Assembly: GCF_007004665.1 (NCBI RefSeq)
Contig: NZ_ML660053.1
Location: 744,001 to 808,000 of the forward strand
Length of the DNA: 64,000 bases
DNA from: Denitrobaculum tricleocarpae
GTDB lineage: Bacteria > Pseudomonadota > Alphaproteobacteria > Kiloniellales > Kiloniellaceae
Direction: 5' to 3'
Positions 34,177 to 42,229 of the stretch are shown one piece after another. A program made the translations under genes and the position numbers. Each line of letters begins with the position of its first letter. The stretch's first letter is position 1. A model generated the notes under the pieces. That model saw only the letters and a list, made by a program, of their open reading frames with translations. It had not been told where the DNA came from and did not search any database.

Positions 34177-35505
34177 ATGGGCGAGAGCAATAGACTGGCG
34201 ATCAGGGGGCAGGTGCTGCAGTTCACCGCCGATCCCTTTCAGCTTGGAACGGAGAACGCCTGTCGCTTCTGGTCCGATGGTGTCGTCGTCGTCGAGGACG
34301 GAGTCATCCGGAGTGTCGGGCAGGCAAGTGATCTCCTGGCTGATGTGGGGCCGGATGTCGAAGTACATGATTACGCCGGCCGCCTGATCATGGCGGGCTT
34401 TGTGGACACGCACGTCCACTACCCGCAGATGGAGGTGATCGCCTCATACGGCGCGCAGCTGATCGAATGGCTGAACGACTATACCTTTCCGGCGGAAGGC
34501 AGGTTTCGCGACCGGGATTATGCCGCCAAGGTCGCCGGGCTTTTTCTCCAAGAGAGCCTGCGTAACGGGATCACCACCTCGGCGGTTTACTGCACGGTTC
34601 ACCCGGAGTCGGTGGATGCCTTTTTCGAGGCCGCGGCGCCTTATGGCCTGCGGGTAATCGCGGGCAAGGTGATGATGGACCGCAACGCCCCCGACTTTCT
34701 GACCGACACGGCGCAGTCGGCCTACGACGACTCAAAGATCCTGATTGAACGCTGGCACGGCAAGGGCAGGGCGCTCTACGGCCTAACCCCGCGCTTTGCC
34801 CCGACCAGCACGGACGCCCAGCTCGAGGCCGCGGGAACTCTGTGGCAGGAGACGCCGGGCGTCTATATGCAGACACATGTCTCCGAGAACCGCCAGGAGC
34901 TGGCGTGGGTTGCCGAGCTCTTTCCGGACTGCAGCGACTATCTCGGAGTTTACGAAAAATACGGCCTGCTCGGGCCGCGCTGTGTTCTGGGCCATGGGAT
35001 CTATTTGTCGGAGCGCGAGAAAGCGGTGATCGCGGAGACCGGCAGCGCGGTGGCCCACTGTCCGACCTCGAACCTCTTTATTGGCAGCGGCCTCTTCGAC
35101 CTTGCGGCTTCGCAGCAGCGCGCGGATCCCTTGCGGGTTGGGTTGGCCACCGATATCGGGGGTGGGACCAGCCTCTCCATCTTCGCGACCCTGCGGGCCG
35201 CATACGAAATCGCGCAGCTTCAGTCCTTCAGCCTGCACCCGATCCAGGCGTTTTATCTGGCGACCCTTGGTGGCGCGAAGTCGCTATACCTGGATGATAA
35301 GATCGGCAATCTCGCGCCGGGTTACGAAGCGGACATGGTCGTGATCGATCTGAAGTCCACGCCGATGATCACCCAGCGTATGGAGCACGCCAAGGACCTG
35401 ACCGAAGCGCTGTTCATCCAGATGATTCTGGCAGATGATCGGGCGATCGAGGCGACCTATTCCGCCGGTCGCCGCATCTATGCGCGTGACGCCGGCCAGA
35501 ACTAA
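34177..35505 (+). CDS. guaD: Guanine deaminase (amidohydrolase family)
   Basis: A 442-aa enzyme from ATG 34177 with GGAGAAGG upstream. Metal-dependent amidohydrolase motifs are present: the HxH pair in VDTHVHYPQ (about 77), HVSENRQE (about 239), GHGIYLS (about 280) and the aspartate in ATDIGGGTSLS (about 329). PQMEVIASYGAQLIEWLNDYTFP and CPTSNLFIGSGLFD are characteristic of guanine deaminases of the subclass in this superfamily. It hydrolyses guanine to xanthine and ammonia in the cytoplasm, in purine salvage or nitrogen supply. Confidence 0.85.
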   Translation: MGESNRLAIRGQVLQFTADPFQLGTENACRFWSDGVVVVEDGVIRSVGQASDLLADVGPDVEVHDYAGRLIMAGFVDTHVHYPQMEVIASYGAQLIEWLNDYTFPAEGRFRDRDYAAKVAGLFLQESLRNGITTSAVYCTVHPESVDAFFEAAAPYGLRVIAGKVMMDRNAPDFLTDTAQSAYDDSKILIERWHGKGRALYGLTPRFAPTSTDAQLEAAGTLWQETPGVYMQTHVSENRQELAWVAELFPDCSDYLGVYEKYGLLGPRCVLGHGIYLSEREKAVIAETGSAVAHCPTSNLFIGSGLFDLAASQQRADPLRVGLATDIGGGTSLSIFATLRAAYEIAQLQSFSLHPIQAFYLATLGGAKSLYLDDKIGNLAPGYEADMVVIDLKSTPMITQRMEHAKDLTEALFIQMILADDRAIEATYSAGRRIYARDAGQN

Positions 35506-35508
35506 TTC

Positions 35509-36261
35509 TCATCTGAACTCCCGGTAGATCTGTTCAACCCACTGCATACAGGGGCGTTTCGCCAGGCGCGCAAACTCTGCCTCGATCTCGGGGGGGACAT
35601 CGACGTTTTTGAACATACGCTCGCGTGAGAGCGAAGAAAGAGCACCGAGCAGACTTGCGACAGTCAGATCCGCGCGCGTCAGCTGATCGCTGACGAGATA
35701 ACGTCCGCCTTCTGCCAACTTGTCGTCGAGCCAATCCAACTCTTTGTCGAGTTTTGCGCGCGCGTCCATAGCGGCTTCGGGCGCGGCGTCGAGAGTGTCA
35801 ATCATTGCGGTCTGGATTCTGGGCCAGAGTTTGTGACCGACGGCGCGGACTCTTTTATCCAGATTGCCGTAGAGCAGTTCCAGGATTATGTCCGGATACT
35901 GTGTGAGTGTCTGGGCATAGAGCAGGCGCCTGACTTCGATCCCGATAAGGCCGTCGGCGCGATCTTCGATTTCACGAACTTCTCTGTTGTGGTGCCTGTC
36001 CTCAAGACTCCTTTCCGGCACGGTTCTGTTGCGGTAGGCCCAGTCGAGAATTTCCTGGCTGCCCTGAACCAACTCATCGGCGAACTGCAGGATGGGGACG
36101 TTCGATTCCCGGGCACCGAGCTTACGGGCCATCTCCACGTGCAAGCCGATCGGCCAGAACTCTTCAGTGTAGTCAATGCCATACCAGTCCAGTGCCCAGC
36201 GCGCTTTTTCACAGTAGTGCGAGATCGCGAAGGAGATCAGTTTCGGCTTTGCTTCCGTCAT
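35509..36261 (-). CDS. Glutathione S-transferase family protein
   Basis: A 250-aa protein. The thioredoxin-fold N-terminus begins with ISFAISHYCEKARWALDWYG, whose SHYCEKARW is a GST site-I variant (about residues 9-24), followed by the glutathione-binding NVPILQF and a C-terminal helical domain. Its ATG overlaps the stop of the SARP-hydrolase gene by 4 bp. It is convergent with guanine deaminase, 3 bp away. The enzyme may conjugate or reduce a xenobiotic or metabolite; the substrate is unknown. Confidence 0.82.
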   Translation of the reverse strand: MTEAKPKLISFAISHYCEKARWALDWYGIDYTEEFWPIGLHVEMARKLGARESNVPILQFADELVQGSQEILDWAYRNRTVPERSLEDRHHNREVREIEDRADGLIGIEVRRLLYAQTLTQYPDIILELLYGNLDKRVRAVGHKLWPRIQTAMIDTLDAAPEAAMDARAKLDKELDWLDDKLAEGGRYLVSDQLTRADLTVASLLGALSSLSRERMFKNVDVPPEIEAEFARLAKRPCMQWVEQIYREFR

Positions 36262-37886
36262 GCTTTTTGTCTCTTTCGGACTGAAATTGCCGTGCGGGTA
36301 CTTGGATTAAGGGTCTTCGCAAAGCCTTTGATTTCTCGAAGTAAACAGTCTTGATCGCCAGCCCAGAACCAATGATCGTCGCCCTCGAGTTCTACGAAGC
36401 GCGCGGCGGGTATCGTCTGTGCAAGATAGCGGCCTGCCTCCGGCCGGACGGCACGGTCGCCGCGGCGGTGGAGGACCAGGGTCGGCGTCGTGATATCGGG
36501 CAATAGAGAACGGACGTCGATATCGCGGAGAGCCTCGAGCACGCCTTTGATGGCGCCGGGGCTGGAGGCGCTGCGCAGCAGACCGGCCCACCAGTTTTCC
36601 GCCTGGCGGTCGCCGACAAAGCTTGGCGCGAAGAAAGCGATCTCCGCCGGCCCGCCCCATTCCTGGATGAGCCGCTCAAGCCAGACGTCATATTGCCGCC
36701 GGCTCATGGCAAAAGCATAGTCTTTCGCGCGGCTGCCTTTGGCCAGCGACCCATAGAGGATGAGCCCGGCCAGGCGGTCCGGCCTGTCGGCGGCAAACTG
36801 GATGCATCCCGGCCCGCCCTCCGATGCGCCGAACAACAGGGCGCGCTTGCTGCCAGCGGCTTCCATGACTGAGAGAATATCCTGCGCCGTGGCTTCGACG
36901 CTGGGTATCGCACCGACCCGGTCCGAAAGCCCGACACCTCGGCGGTCGAAGAGAATGAGACGTCCTATCCCGGAGAGCGCAGTCAGAAATTTGCGGCAGC
37001 GGGCATCTTCCCATACCCGCTCTACATGGGAGACGAACCCCGGCACCAGAACAATATCGAGCGGGCCGTCGCCGATCACCTGATAGGCGATATGCAGGCT
37101 GCCGCTGGCGGCATAACGGGTCTGCGACCGGACCGCCGCAACCTGAGACCGGGAAGGACGAAGGGACGGGTCGATCAAAAGCTGGGTTGTTTCCGCCGCA
37201 GGTTCGACATCAAGTTCATCGCGTAAAAGCTTCACGCAAATGGTATATTGCCGCTCTGCCGCCGCGCGGTTACCAGCTTTGAGGTGCGCGCGGATGAGAT
37301 AACGCTGTGCGGATTCGCTCAGGGGATCGAGGCTGAGTAGACGCGTGGCCGCCGTGATGGCGTCACGGTTTTTGCCCTCTTCGAGGCTTTCCTCCACCAG
37401 CCGTTCCAAGGCATTGATCAAGCGGCTGCGCAGCGCTTCGCGCCGATAAAAGACCCAATCCTCGAACTCCGGGCAATCGTCCAACGCGAAGCCGGAGAGA
37501 TAGTCGGACGAATAGCACCGGGCGGCGGCGGCGAACTCTCCGCGGTTACAGGCGGCTTCAAAGTCATAGGCGTCGCAGGTAACCTCAAGGTATCTGGAAA
37601 ACTGAAGCCTGTCCCGGTCCGCTTCGATGATGTCCGCGCCGAATGCCGTGCGAACTTTGTAGAGGGTCCGGCGCAGCCGTGCCCGCGAGTCCTCTTGATC
37701 TGCGTCCGGCCAAAGAAGTGTGGCCAGTACGTCCCTGCCGACCGGCGCGCGTGCTTCGGCCATATAGACCAGCAGCGCGACACCTTTCCGCAGAGCAAGA
37801 TCGGTTTTTTGCCCGTCCAGGAAAAACTGCGGAAATCCAAGGGCCTTTATCTCGAGAGTCACAGCCAGCATTAAAACCCGGAACAT
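36258..37886 (-). CDS. SARP-type winged helix/BTAD domain fused to an alpha/beta hydrolase
   Basis: A 542-aa fusion. Residues 10-100 form an OmpR-like winged helix (LTTLLWPD-like region and RARLRRTLYKVRTAFG). Residues 100-235 form a BTAD helical repeat (VTCDAYDFEAACNRGEFAAA, then LRDELDVEPAAET). Residues 255-530 are an alpha/beta hydrolase with nucleophile Ser355 (LFGASEGGPG), Asp477 and His505 as the likely triad. In related bacterial fusions the hydrolase may act as a ligand sensor. It is translationally coupled to the GST gene downstream and divergent from a methyltransferase. A cytoplasmic regulator with retained catalytic residues is the best reading. Confidence 0.82.
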   Translation of the reverse strand: MFRVLMLAVTLEIKALGFPQFFLDGQKTDLALRKGVALLVYMAEARAPVGRDVLATLLWPDADQEDSRARLRRTLYKVRTAFGADIIEADRDRLQFSRYLEVTCDAYDFEAACNRGEFAAAARCYSSDYLSGFALDDCPEFEDWVFYRREALRSRLINALERLVEESLEEGKNRDAITAATRLLSLDPLSESAQRYLIRAHLKAGNRAAAERQYTICVKLLRDELDVEPAAETTQLLIDPSLRPSRSQVAAVRSQTRYAASGSLHIAYQVIGDGPLDIVLVPGFVSHVERVWEDARCRKFLTALSGIGRLILFDRRGVGLSDRVGAIPSVEATAQDILSVMEAAGSKRALLFGASEGGPGCIQFAADRPDRLAGLILYGSLAKGSRAKDYAFAMSRRQYDVWLERLIQEWGGPAEIAFFAPSFVGDRQAENWWAGLLRSASSPGAIKGVLEALRDIDVRSLLPDITTPTLVLHRRGDRAVRPEAGRYLAQTIPAARFVELEGDDHWFWAGDQDCLLREIKGFAKTLNPSTRTAISVRKRQKA

Positions 37887-37979
37887 TGCACGAGGGGACG
37901 GTTGGGGGACAGCAAAGCGCTATCTCCATCCCATGAAAGCTCGCGTGAGTTTAAGCGGATCGGGACTGGAGGGATAGAG

Positions 37980-38615
37980 ATGTGTTTTTCCTGCGCAGGA
38001 ACTTACGAGCGCATGGTGGCGCCTTACGTCGTTCATGCGGGCTGTTCGCTGGGCGCCTTCGCGAAGACGAGGCAGCGCGTCGTGCCGCTGGCCAAGGGGA
38101 TCGTCGCCGAGATCGGTTTCGGGTCCGGTCTGAACCTGCCCTACTACAATGCAGAGCAAGTGGAGCGTCTGATCGCGATCGATCCGGATGAGAAGATGCT
38201 GTCCCTGGCACGGTCGAAACTGCCGGAGCTGATGAAGGTGGAATTGCTGCCGGCAAGGGGCGAATGCCTGCCTCTGGAGAGCGGCGGCGTCGATACAGTC
38301 GTTGTGACCTACGCCTTTTGCACCATTCTCGCGCCGGGCTGCGCCCTGGCGGAGATAAAGCGTGTTCTGAAGCCTGGGGGGCGACTGCTCTTCAGTGAAC
38401 ATGGCCGTTCAGATCGGCCCTTCTGTGGAAGGATGCAGGACCGTTTCAATGGCCTTTGGGGCCAACTCGCCGGTGGCTGTAATCTCAATCGCAGCCCGGT
38501 ACAGCTGATCGAAGCGGCGGGGTTCGCGGTTCGGAACCTGCAACAGGATCGCTTCCCGCTGCACCTTTGGCCGCTCGGCGAGCATTTTACCGGTGAGGCT
38601 GAACCACGGACTTAA
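37980..38615 (+). CDS. Class I SAM-dependent methyltransferase
   Basis: A 211-aa protein from ATG 37980 with GGAGGG upstream; the longer frame to 37902 overlaps the divergent promoter. SAM motif I is VAEIGFGSGLNLPYY (about residues 43-57), the acidic motif II is AIDPDEKMLSLA, and VLKPGGRLLFSEHG is the post-I strand. It begins MCFSCAGTYERMVAPYVVH, seen in UbiE-like and phospholipid-like methyltransferases. The substrate is unknown. It is divergent from the SARP-hydrolase gene with a 93-bp gap. Confidence 0.83.
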   Translation: MCFSCAGTYERMVAPYVVHAGCSLGAFAKTRQRVVPLAKGIVAEIGFGSGLNLPYYNAEQVERLIAIDPDEKMLSLARSKLPELMKVELLPARGECLPLESGGVDTVVVTYAFCTILAPGCALAEIKRVLKPGGRLLFSEHGRSDRPFCGRMQDRFNGLWGQLAGGCNLNRSPVQLIEAAGFAVRNLQQDRFPLHLWPLGEHFTGEAEPRT

Positions 38616-38650
38616 AATAGGTGTTCTTAAACACCGGGCCTGAAATACAG

Positions 38651-38695
38651 GATTAAAAAACGAAAACCCTGACGCAGAAGCTTTCCGCGTCAGGG
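38651..38695 (-). terminator. Rho-independent terminator of the DEAD-box helicase gene
   Basis: Perfect 9-bp stem CCCTGACGC (38667-38675) with GCGTCAGGG (38687-38695) and an 11-base loop. On the minus strand it is followed by TTTTCGTTTTTT. It lies 24 bp after the helicase stop. A weaker hairpin, GGTGTT/AACACC at 38620-38635, sits at the end of the convergent methyltransferase gene. Confidence 0.85.
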
Positions 38696-38719
38696 CTGTA
38701 GAGAGCCGGAGTGTTTGGG

Positions 38720-40132
38720 TTAAGCTGCGCGCCTGCGTTTGGAGCCCTTGTAGCCGCCTTCCTTGAACTTACGGAAGTTCTGACCGTCGTTGGCGTGCTC
38801 CTGCTTCTGCGCGCCGTCACCCCGGTATTTGCCCGCGGTTTTTGCGAAAGGCTTTTTGCCGCCTTTGCGATGGCCGCCTTCTGCATTGGCGGACTTGAAG
38901 CCGTCTTTCTGGAAGGGTTTGCGGCCTTTGCCCGCGAAGGGTTTGCCGAACTTCTTGCCGTTGCGCTTGGGACCGGCGTTCCGGCTGCCGGAGAGCTCCG
39001 CATGGAAGGGGTGATCCTTCTCGAGCGGAACCGGCTGACGGATGGCGCGTTCGACGTTGCGCAGCAGGTTGCCCTCCTTGGTCTCGCAGAGCGAGAGGGC
39101 GGTGCCCTTTACACCCGCACGGCCGGTGCGGCCGATACGGTGCACGTAGCTCTCGGCTTCCAGCGGCATGTCGTAGTTGATGACGTGGGTAATGTCAGGC
39201 ACGTCGATGCCGCGCGCGGCCACGTCCGTGGCGACCAGGACGTCTATATAGCCTTTGCGGAATTTCTGCAGAACCTTCTGACGGATCCGTTGTTCCCGGT
39301 CGCCGTGGATGGCGTCAACCCGGCGGCCGCTGTCGCGCAGCTCGTCAGAGAGCTTGTCGGCCATGGCCTTTGTGCGGGTGAAGACCAGAACCCGGCTGAG
39401 GGTTTCATCTTTCAGCAGGTGCAGCAGCAGATCTTTTTTGTTGCGGTAGTCGACGCAGAGGACCCGGTGATCGATGGTGGCGGCAACGGTGCTTTCCTTA
39501 GCGGCCTCGACTTGTACCGGATCGTTCAGAAGCTGGTCGGCCAGGGCGCGGATGCCGCGATTCATGGTCGCCGAGAACATGACCGTCTGATGCTCTTTCG
39601 GCAGGCTGGCGGCAACCTGTTTCACGTCGTCGATGAAACCCATGTCCAGCATGCGGTCGGCTTCGTCCAGAACGAAGGTCTGAACGTCGTCAAGCTTCAG
39701 ATTGCCGCGGCGGATATGATCCATCATCCGGCCCGGAGTGGCCACGACGATGTGAACTCCGCGCTGCAGGGCTTTCATCTGCGGGAAGAACGGCGAGCCG
39801 CCGAAGAGGACGGTGTGGAAAAGACGCTGACCTTTGCTGAACTGACGGATGCACTCACCGATCTGGTTGGCGAGTTCACGGGTCGGCGCCAGGATCAGGG
39901 CATTTGCCATACCGGGTTTGGTCGCCTGTTTCTGCTCGGCAAGCTTTTGCAGCATCGGCAGAACGAACGCCGCCGTCTTGCCGCCACCGGTCTGGGCAAC
40001 GCCCTTGAGGTCGCGGCCCTCAAGCAGCATGGGGATGGATTTGCCCTGGATTGCAGTCGGTGCGGTAAAGCCCTGGGCTTCAACCGCGCGCAGGAGTTCG
40101 GCGCTCAGGCCGAGCGTATCGAAAGATGCCAT
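38720..40132 (-). CDS. rhlE: DEAD-box ATP-dependent RNA helicase (RhlE-like)
   Basis: A 470-aa RNA helicase. The Q motif region begins FTAPTAIQGKSIPMLLEGRD, motif I is AQTGGGKTA, motif II is VLDEADRMLDMGF, motif III is SATMNRG and motif VI is HRIGRTGRAG. The last ~90 residues are Lys/Arg/Gly-rich with K-G-G-K-K-type repeats, an RNA-binding tail. It unwinds RNA in the cytoplasm, probably in ribosome assembly or RNA decay. The start ATG is at 40132. A long open frame on the other strand is an artefact of base composition. Confidence 0.9.
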   Translation of the reverse strand: MASFDTLGLSAELLRAVEAQGFTAPTAIQGKSIPMLLEGRDLKGVAQTGGGKTAAFVLPMLQKLAEQKQATKPGMANALILAPTRELANQIGECIRQFSKGQRLFHTVLFGGSPFFPQMKALQRGVHIVVATPGRMMDHIRRGNLKLDDVQTFVLDEADRMLDMGFIDDVKQVAASLPKEHQTVMFSATMNRGIRALADQLLNDPVQVEAAKESTVAATIDHRVLCVDYRNKKDLLLHLLKDETLSRVLVFTRTKAMADKLSDELRDSGRRVDAIHGDREQRIRQKVLQKFRKGYIDVLVATDVAARGIDVPDITHVINYDMPLEAESYVHRIGRTGRAGVKGTALSLCETKEGNLLRNVERAIRQPVPLEKDHPFHAELSGSRNAGPKRNGKKFGKPFAGKGRKPFQKDGFKSANAEGGHRKGGKKPFAKTAGKYRGDGAQKQEHANDGQNFRKFKEGGYKGSKRRRAA

Positions 40133-40465
40133 CGTCTTTGTCCTTCCGCAGACGTTGCAGCCCCTTTTTCAGGCAAGAGGCTGAGCATTCCGCGGTGTAA
40201 CCCGTAGCTGGGCGTCAGGACGTCGCTTTGGCCGAAACCGAAGCACGTGCAGAGGCACGGCGGAAACATTTTTGATTTTTGTAAAGCCGCCAACGAAGCC
40301 TTGAGAGGACAGCGAGCAGCGAGAGACGGGGAAATGATGCTTTTTCAGCCCGATGTCAAGCCTTATCGCATTGGATATTTCACTAAAATCAATGGTTAAT
40401 CGCTTGATTCATGAGGATCTGCGGTGTTGACAGGTAGGCGAATTTTTTTTAACGCAGAGATTGGT

Positions 40466-40502
40466 GCGTTCCGGCCGGTCGTAATTACGCCGGCCGGAAC
40501 GC
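40466..40502. repeat. Long GC-rich inverted repeat with inner dyad
   Basis: Arms GCGTTCCGGCCGG (40466-40478) and CCGGCCGGAACGC (40490-40502) are perfectly complementary. Between them, after one unpaired T, CGTAATTACG is itself a palindrome. Neither strand has a T-run directly after the stem, so it is not an ordinary terminator. The overlapping AACGC (40451-40455) could instead pair with GCGTT at 40466. Confidence 0.7.
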
Positions 40503-40683
40503 TCGGGACCTCTATCCACGCCTGAAAGGCGCGCTCCGGATGATAGAGATCCCGTTCTCAGCCTGATCGTTCGAGCAGATTCAAAAGCTCGCGAGATCGC
40601 CTAAGGCGACTCAATTTGAACTTGATGTGCCCCGGCGGCTCACAGCGTTGATGCGAAATAGGGCATGCCGCCTGCGTTTATGG

Positions 40684-40725
40684 CTGACCAGGTATGACTG
40701 ACCGGTTATGACTGACTGGTGCAGT
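40684..40725. repeat. Imperfect 14-bp tandem repeats after the RidA gene
   Basis: CTGACCAGGTATGA, CTGACCGGTTATGA and a degenerate third copy beginning CTGACTGGT follow one another directly. The array lies within about 55 bp of the RidA stop codon on the minus strand. It is probably a slippage array; no function is evident. Confidence 0.55.
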
Positions 40726-40737
40726 TCGAGAGCCGGA

Positions 40738-41133
40738 TTAAGCGGCGCACGCGATCGCCTCGACCTCCACGAGCCAGTCAGGAGACACCAGCCCGGCGAC
40801 GAAGACGGTGGTGATGGCAGGGCGGACGCCGTAAAGCATCTCCTTGCGGACCTCGACCAGGTCATCCATGTCCTCGCGCCGGACCAGAAAGAACCCAAGC
40901 TTGACGATGTCATCGAGCTCCATGTCGGCTTCCTGCAAGACGCTTTGCAGGTTGGTGATTGCCTGCCGGCACTGACTTTGAAAATCCAGAGCCAGGTCGC
41001 CTTTGGGCGTGGCGCCGACCTGGCCTGAGACGTGCATAATTCTGGCCCCTGCGCGGGTCTCGACACCGTGCGCATAGATGCCGTGAAAGGGTTTTCTGAC
41101 CGGGTAGGGGTCGTGTCGTGTCGAGGTATTCAT
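40738..41133 (-). CDS. RidA/YjgF/Rid-family protein
   Basis: A 131-aa protein from ATG 41133; the longer frame is not supported. Family features are HGVETRAGARIMHVSGQVGA in the N-terminal half, SQCRQAITNLQSVLQEADME in the middle, and PAITTVFVAGLVSPDWLVEVEAIA near the end. The usual catalytic arginine segment (R.A..-V..L) is here RPAITTVFVAGL, so imine deaminase activity is possible. Trimeric Rid proteins hydrolyse reactive enamines/imines formed by PLP enzymes. It lies downstream of a LysR gene on the same strand. Confidence 0.83.
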   Translation of the reverse strand: MNTSTRHDPYPVRKPFHGIYAHGVETRAGARIMHVSGQVGATPKGDLALDFQSQCRQAITNLQSVLQEADMELDDIVKLGFFLVRREDMDDLVEVRKEMLYGVRPAITTVFVAGLVSPDWLVEVEAIACAA

Positions 41134-41291
41134 GACGGATGTCCTACAGGCTCGTTTCTGTGCTGCAGGACGGTGCCATGAAGAGGAGCCTTGGGGGAGC
41201 GAGGATTCCGACAAGACGCTTTGAGAAAAACGCGTTTGCCCATTGGCCATCGCCCGGGCGGTTCGCTTTAGGTTGTGCTGCCGCCGCGAGG

Positions 41292-42182
41292 CTAAGCGTG
41301 ACGGGCTGCTTCGTTCTGCAGCCATTCGATCACTGACCGCACCTTCGGTTGGCGTTCCGCGTTCGGCAGGTAAGCGAGATGAAAGGTCTGATGCCACTCG
41401 ATAGCCGTCGAAAAAGCCTTCAGCCGGCCGGCGTCAAGCGCATCCCGGACAATGATTTCCGGCAGCAACGCCACGCCCTGACCGGAGGTCACCGCCTGCA
41501 GCGCAACCAGGAAGTGCTCCATGATGTATGACCTCGCCGCGGTCGGCAGATCAAGGCCGGTGGCCTCTTGCCAATTGCGCCATTCACTACTTGAGAAAAT
41601 CTGAATGAGCCGGGTTCGGTCGAGGCATAAACAGCCGTCTTCGCCAGTCACCTGATCCAGCAGGGAAGGCGCGCAGACGGGAACCAGCAAACCTGCCACC
41701 AGTTCGCAGGATACCAGGCCATCCCAATCCCCGGCACCGAAGCGGATGCTGAGATCGATTTCTTCACGGGCAAGGTCTGTGATCCGGTCGGAGGTCAGGA
41801 TTTCGAGTTCGATGTCAGGCAGGCTTTTCTCAAAAGCGTCGAGGCGCGGAACCAGAAACTGCGAAGCGAAGGACGCGACCGTTGCGAGCCGGACAACGTT
41901 GGTCCTGGGCGGACGGCGGGAAAACCGGTTAAAGGCGCCGCCGAGCATCTCAAAGGCAGGTGAGATCGATTCCTTAAGTTCGCGCCCCTCAAGCGTCAGT
42001 TCCAGGCCGTCGGGCAGCCGTTCAAACAGCCGGGCGCCGATAAAGTCCTCCAGGGACAAGATTTGTTTGCTGATCGCGCCGGGGGTGACACCGAGTTCTT
42101 CCGCCGCACGGGAGAAATTGAGATGCCGGGCGGCTACCTCGAAGGCCCGAAGGGCATTCAGCGGGGGCAATGATTTGGCCAT
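41292..42182 (-). CDS. LysR-family (GcvA-like) transcriptional regulator
   Basis: A 296-aa regulator starting LNALRAFEVAARHLNFSRAA followed by EELGVTPGAISKQILSLEDF, the typical GcvA-group helix-turn-helix. The effector domain has LSIRFGAGDWDGLVSCELVA and GQGVALLPEIIVRDALDAGR. It lies between the P-loop gene and the RidA gene; the 158-bp gap to the RidA gene could hold a promoter for it. Confidence 0.88.
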   Translation of the reverse strand: MAKSLPPLNALRAFEVAARHLNFSRAAEELGVTPGAISKQILSLEDFIGARLFERLPDGLELTLEGRELKESISPAFEMLGGAFNRFSRRPPRTNVVRLATVASFASQFLVPRLDAFEKSLPDIELEILTSDRITDLAREEIDLSIRFGAGDWDGLVSCELVAGLLVPVCAPSLLDQVTGEDGCLCLDRTRLIQIFSSSEWRNWQEATGLDLPTAARSYIMEHFLVALQAVTSGQGVALLPEIIVRDALDAGRLKAFSTAIEWHQTFHLAYLPNAERQPKVRSVIEWLQNEAARHA

Positions 42183-42229
42183 GCCTCACCTATAGCACCC
42201 CTGCATAAAGGTGATAAGCCTGCACGTTC

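Larger units (their letters stand above)
40133..40737. other. Intergenic region with a large inverted repeat and short tandem repeats
   Basis: 605 bp without a convincing gene. It holds the promoter region of the helicase, an AT-rich stretch near 40360-40400, a T8 run (40443-40450), a 37-bp inverted repeat (40466-40502) and three imperfect 14-bp tandem repeats (40684-40725) just after the RidA-family gene. No further coding or RNA feature is visible. Confidence 0.5.

Noticed and set aside
38711-40207. 498-codon open frame opposite the DEAD-box helicase
   Set aside because: The opposite strand carries every DEAD-box motif in order; the frame exists only because of codon bias.
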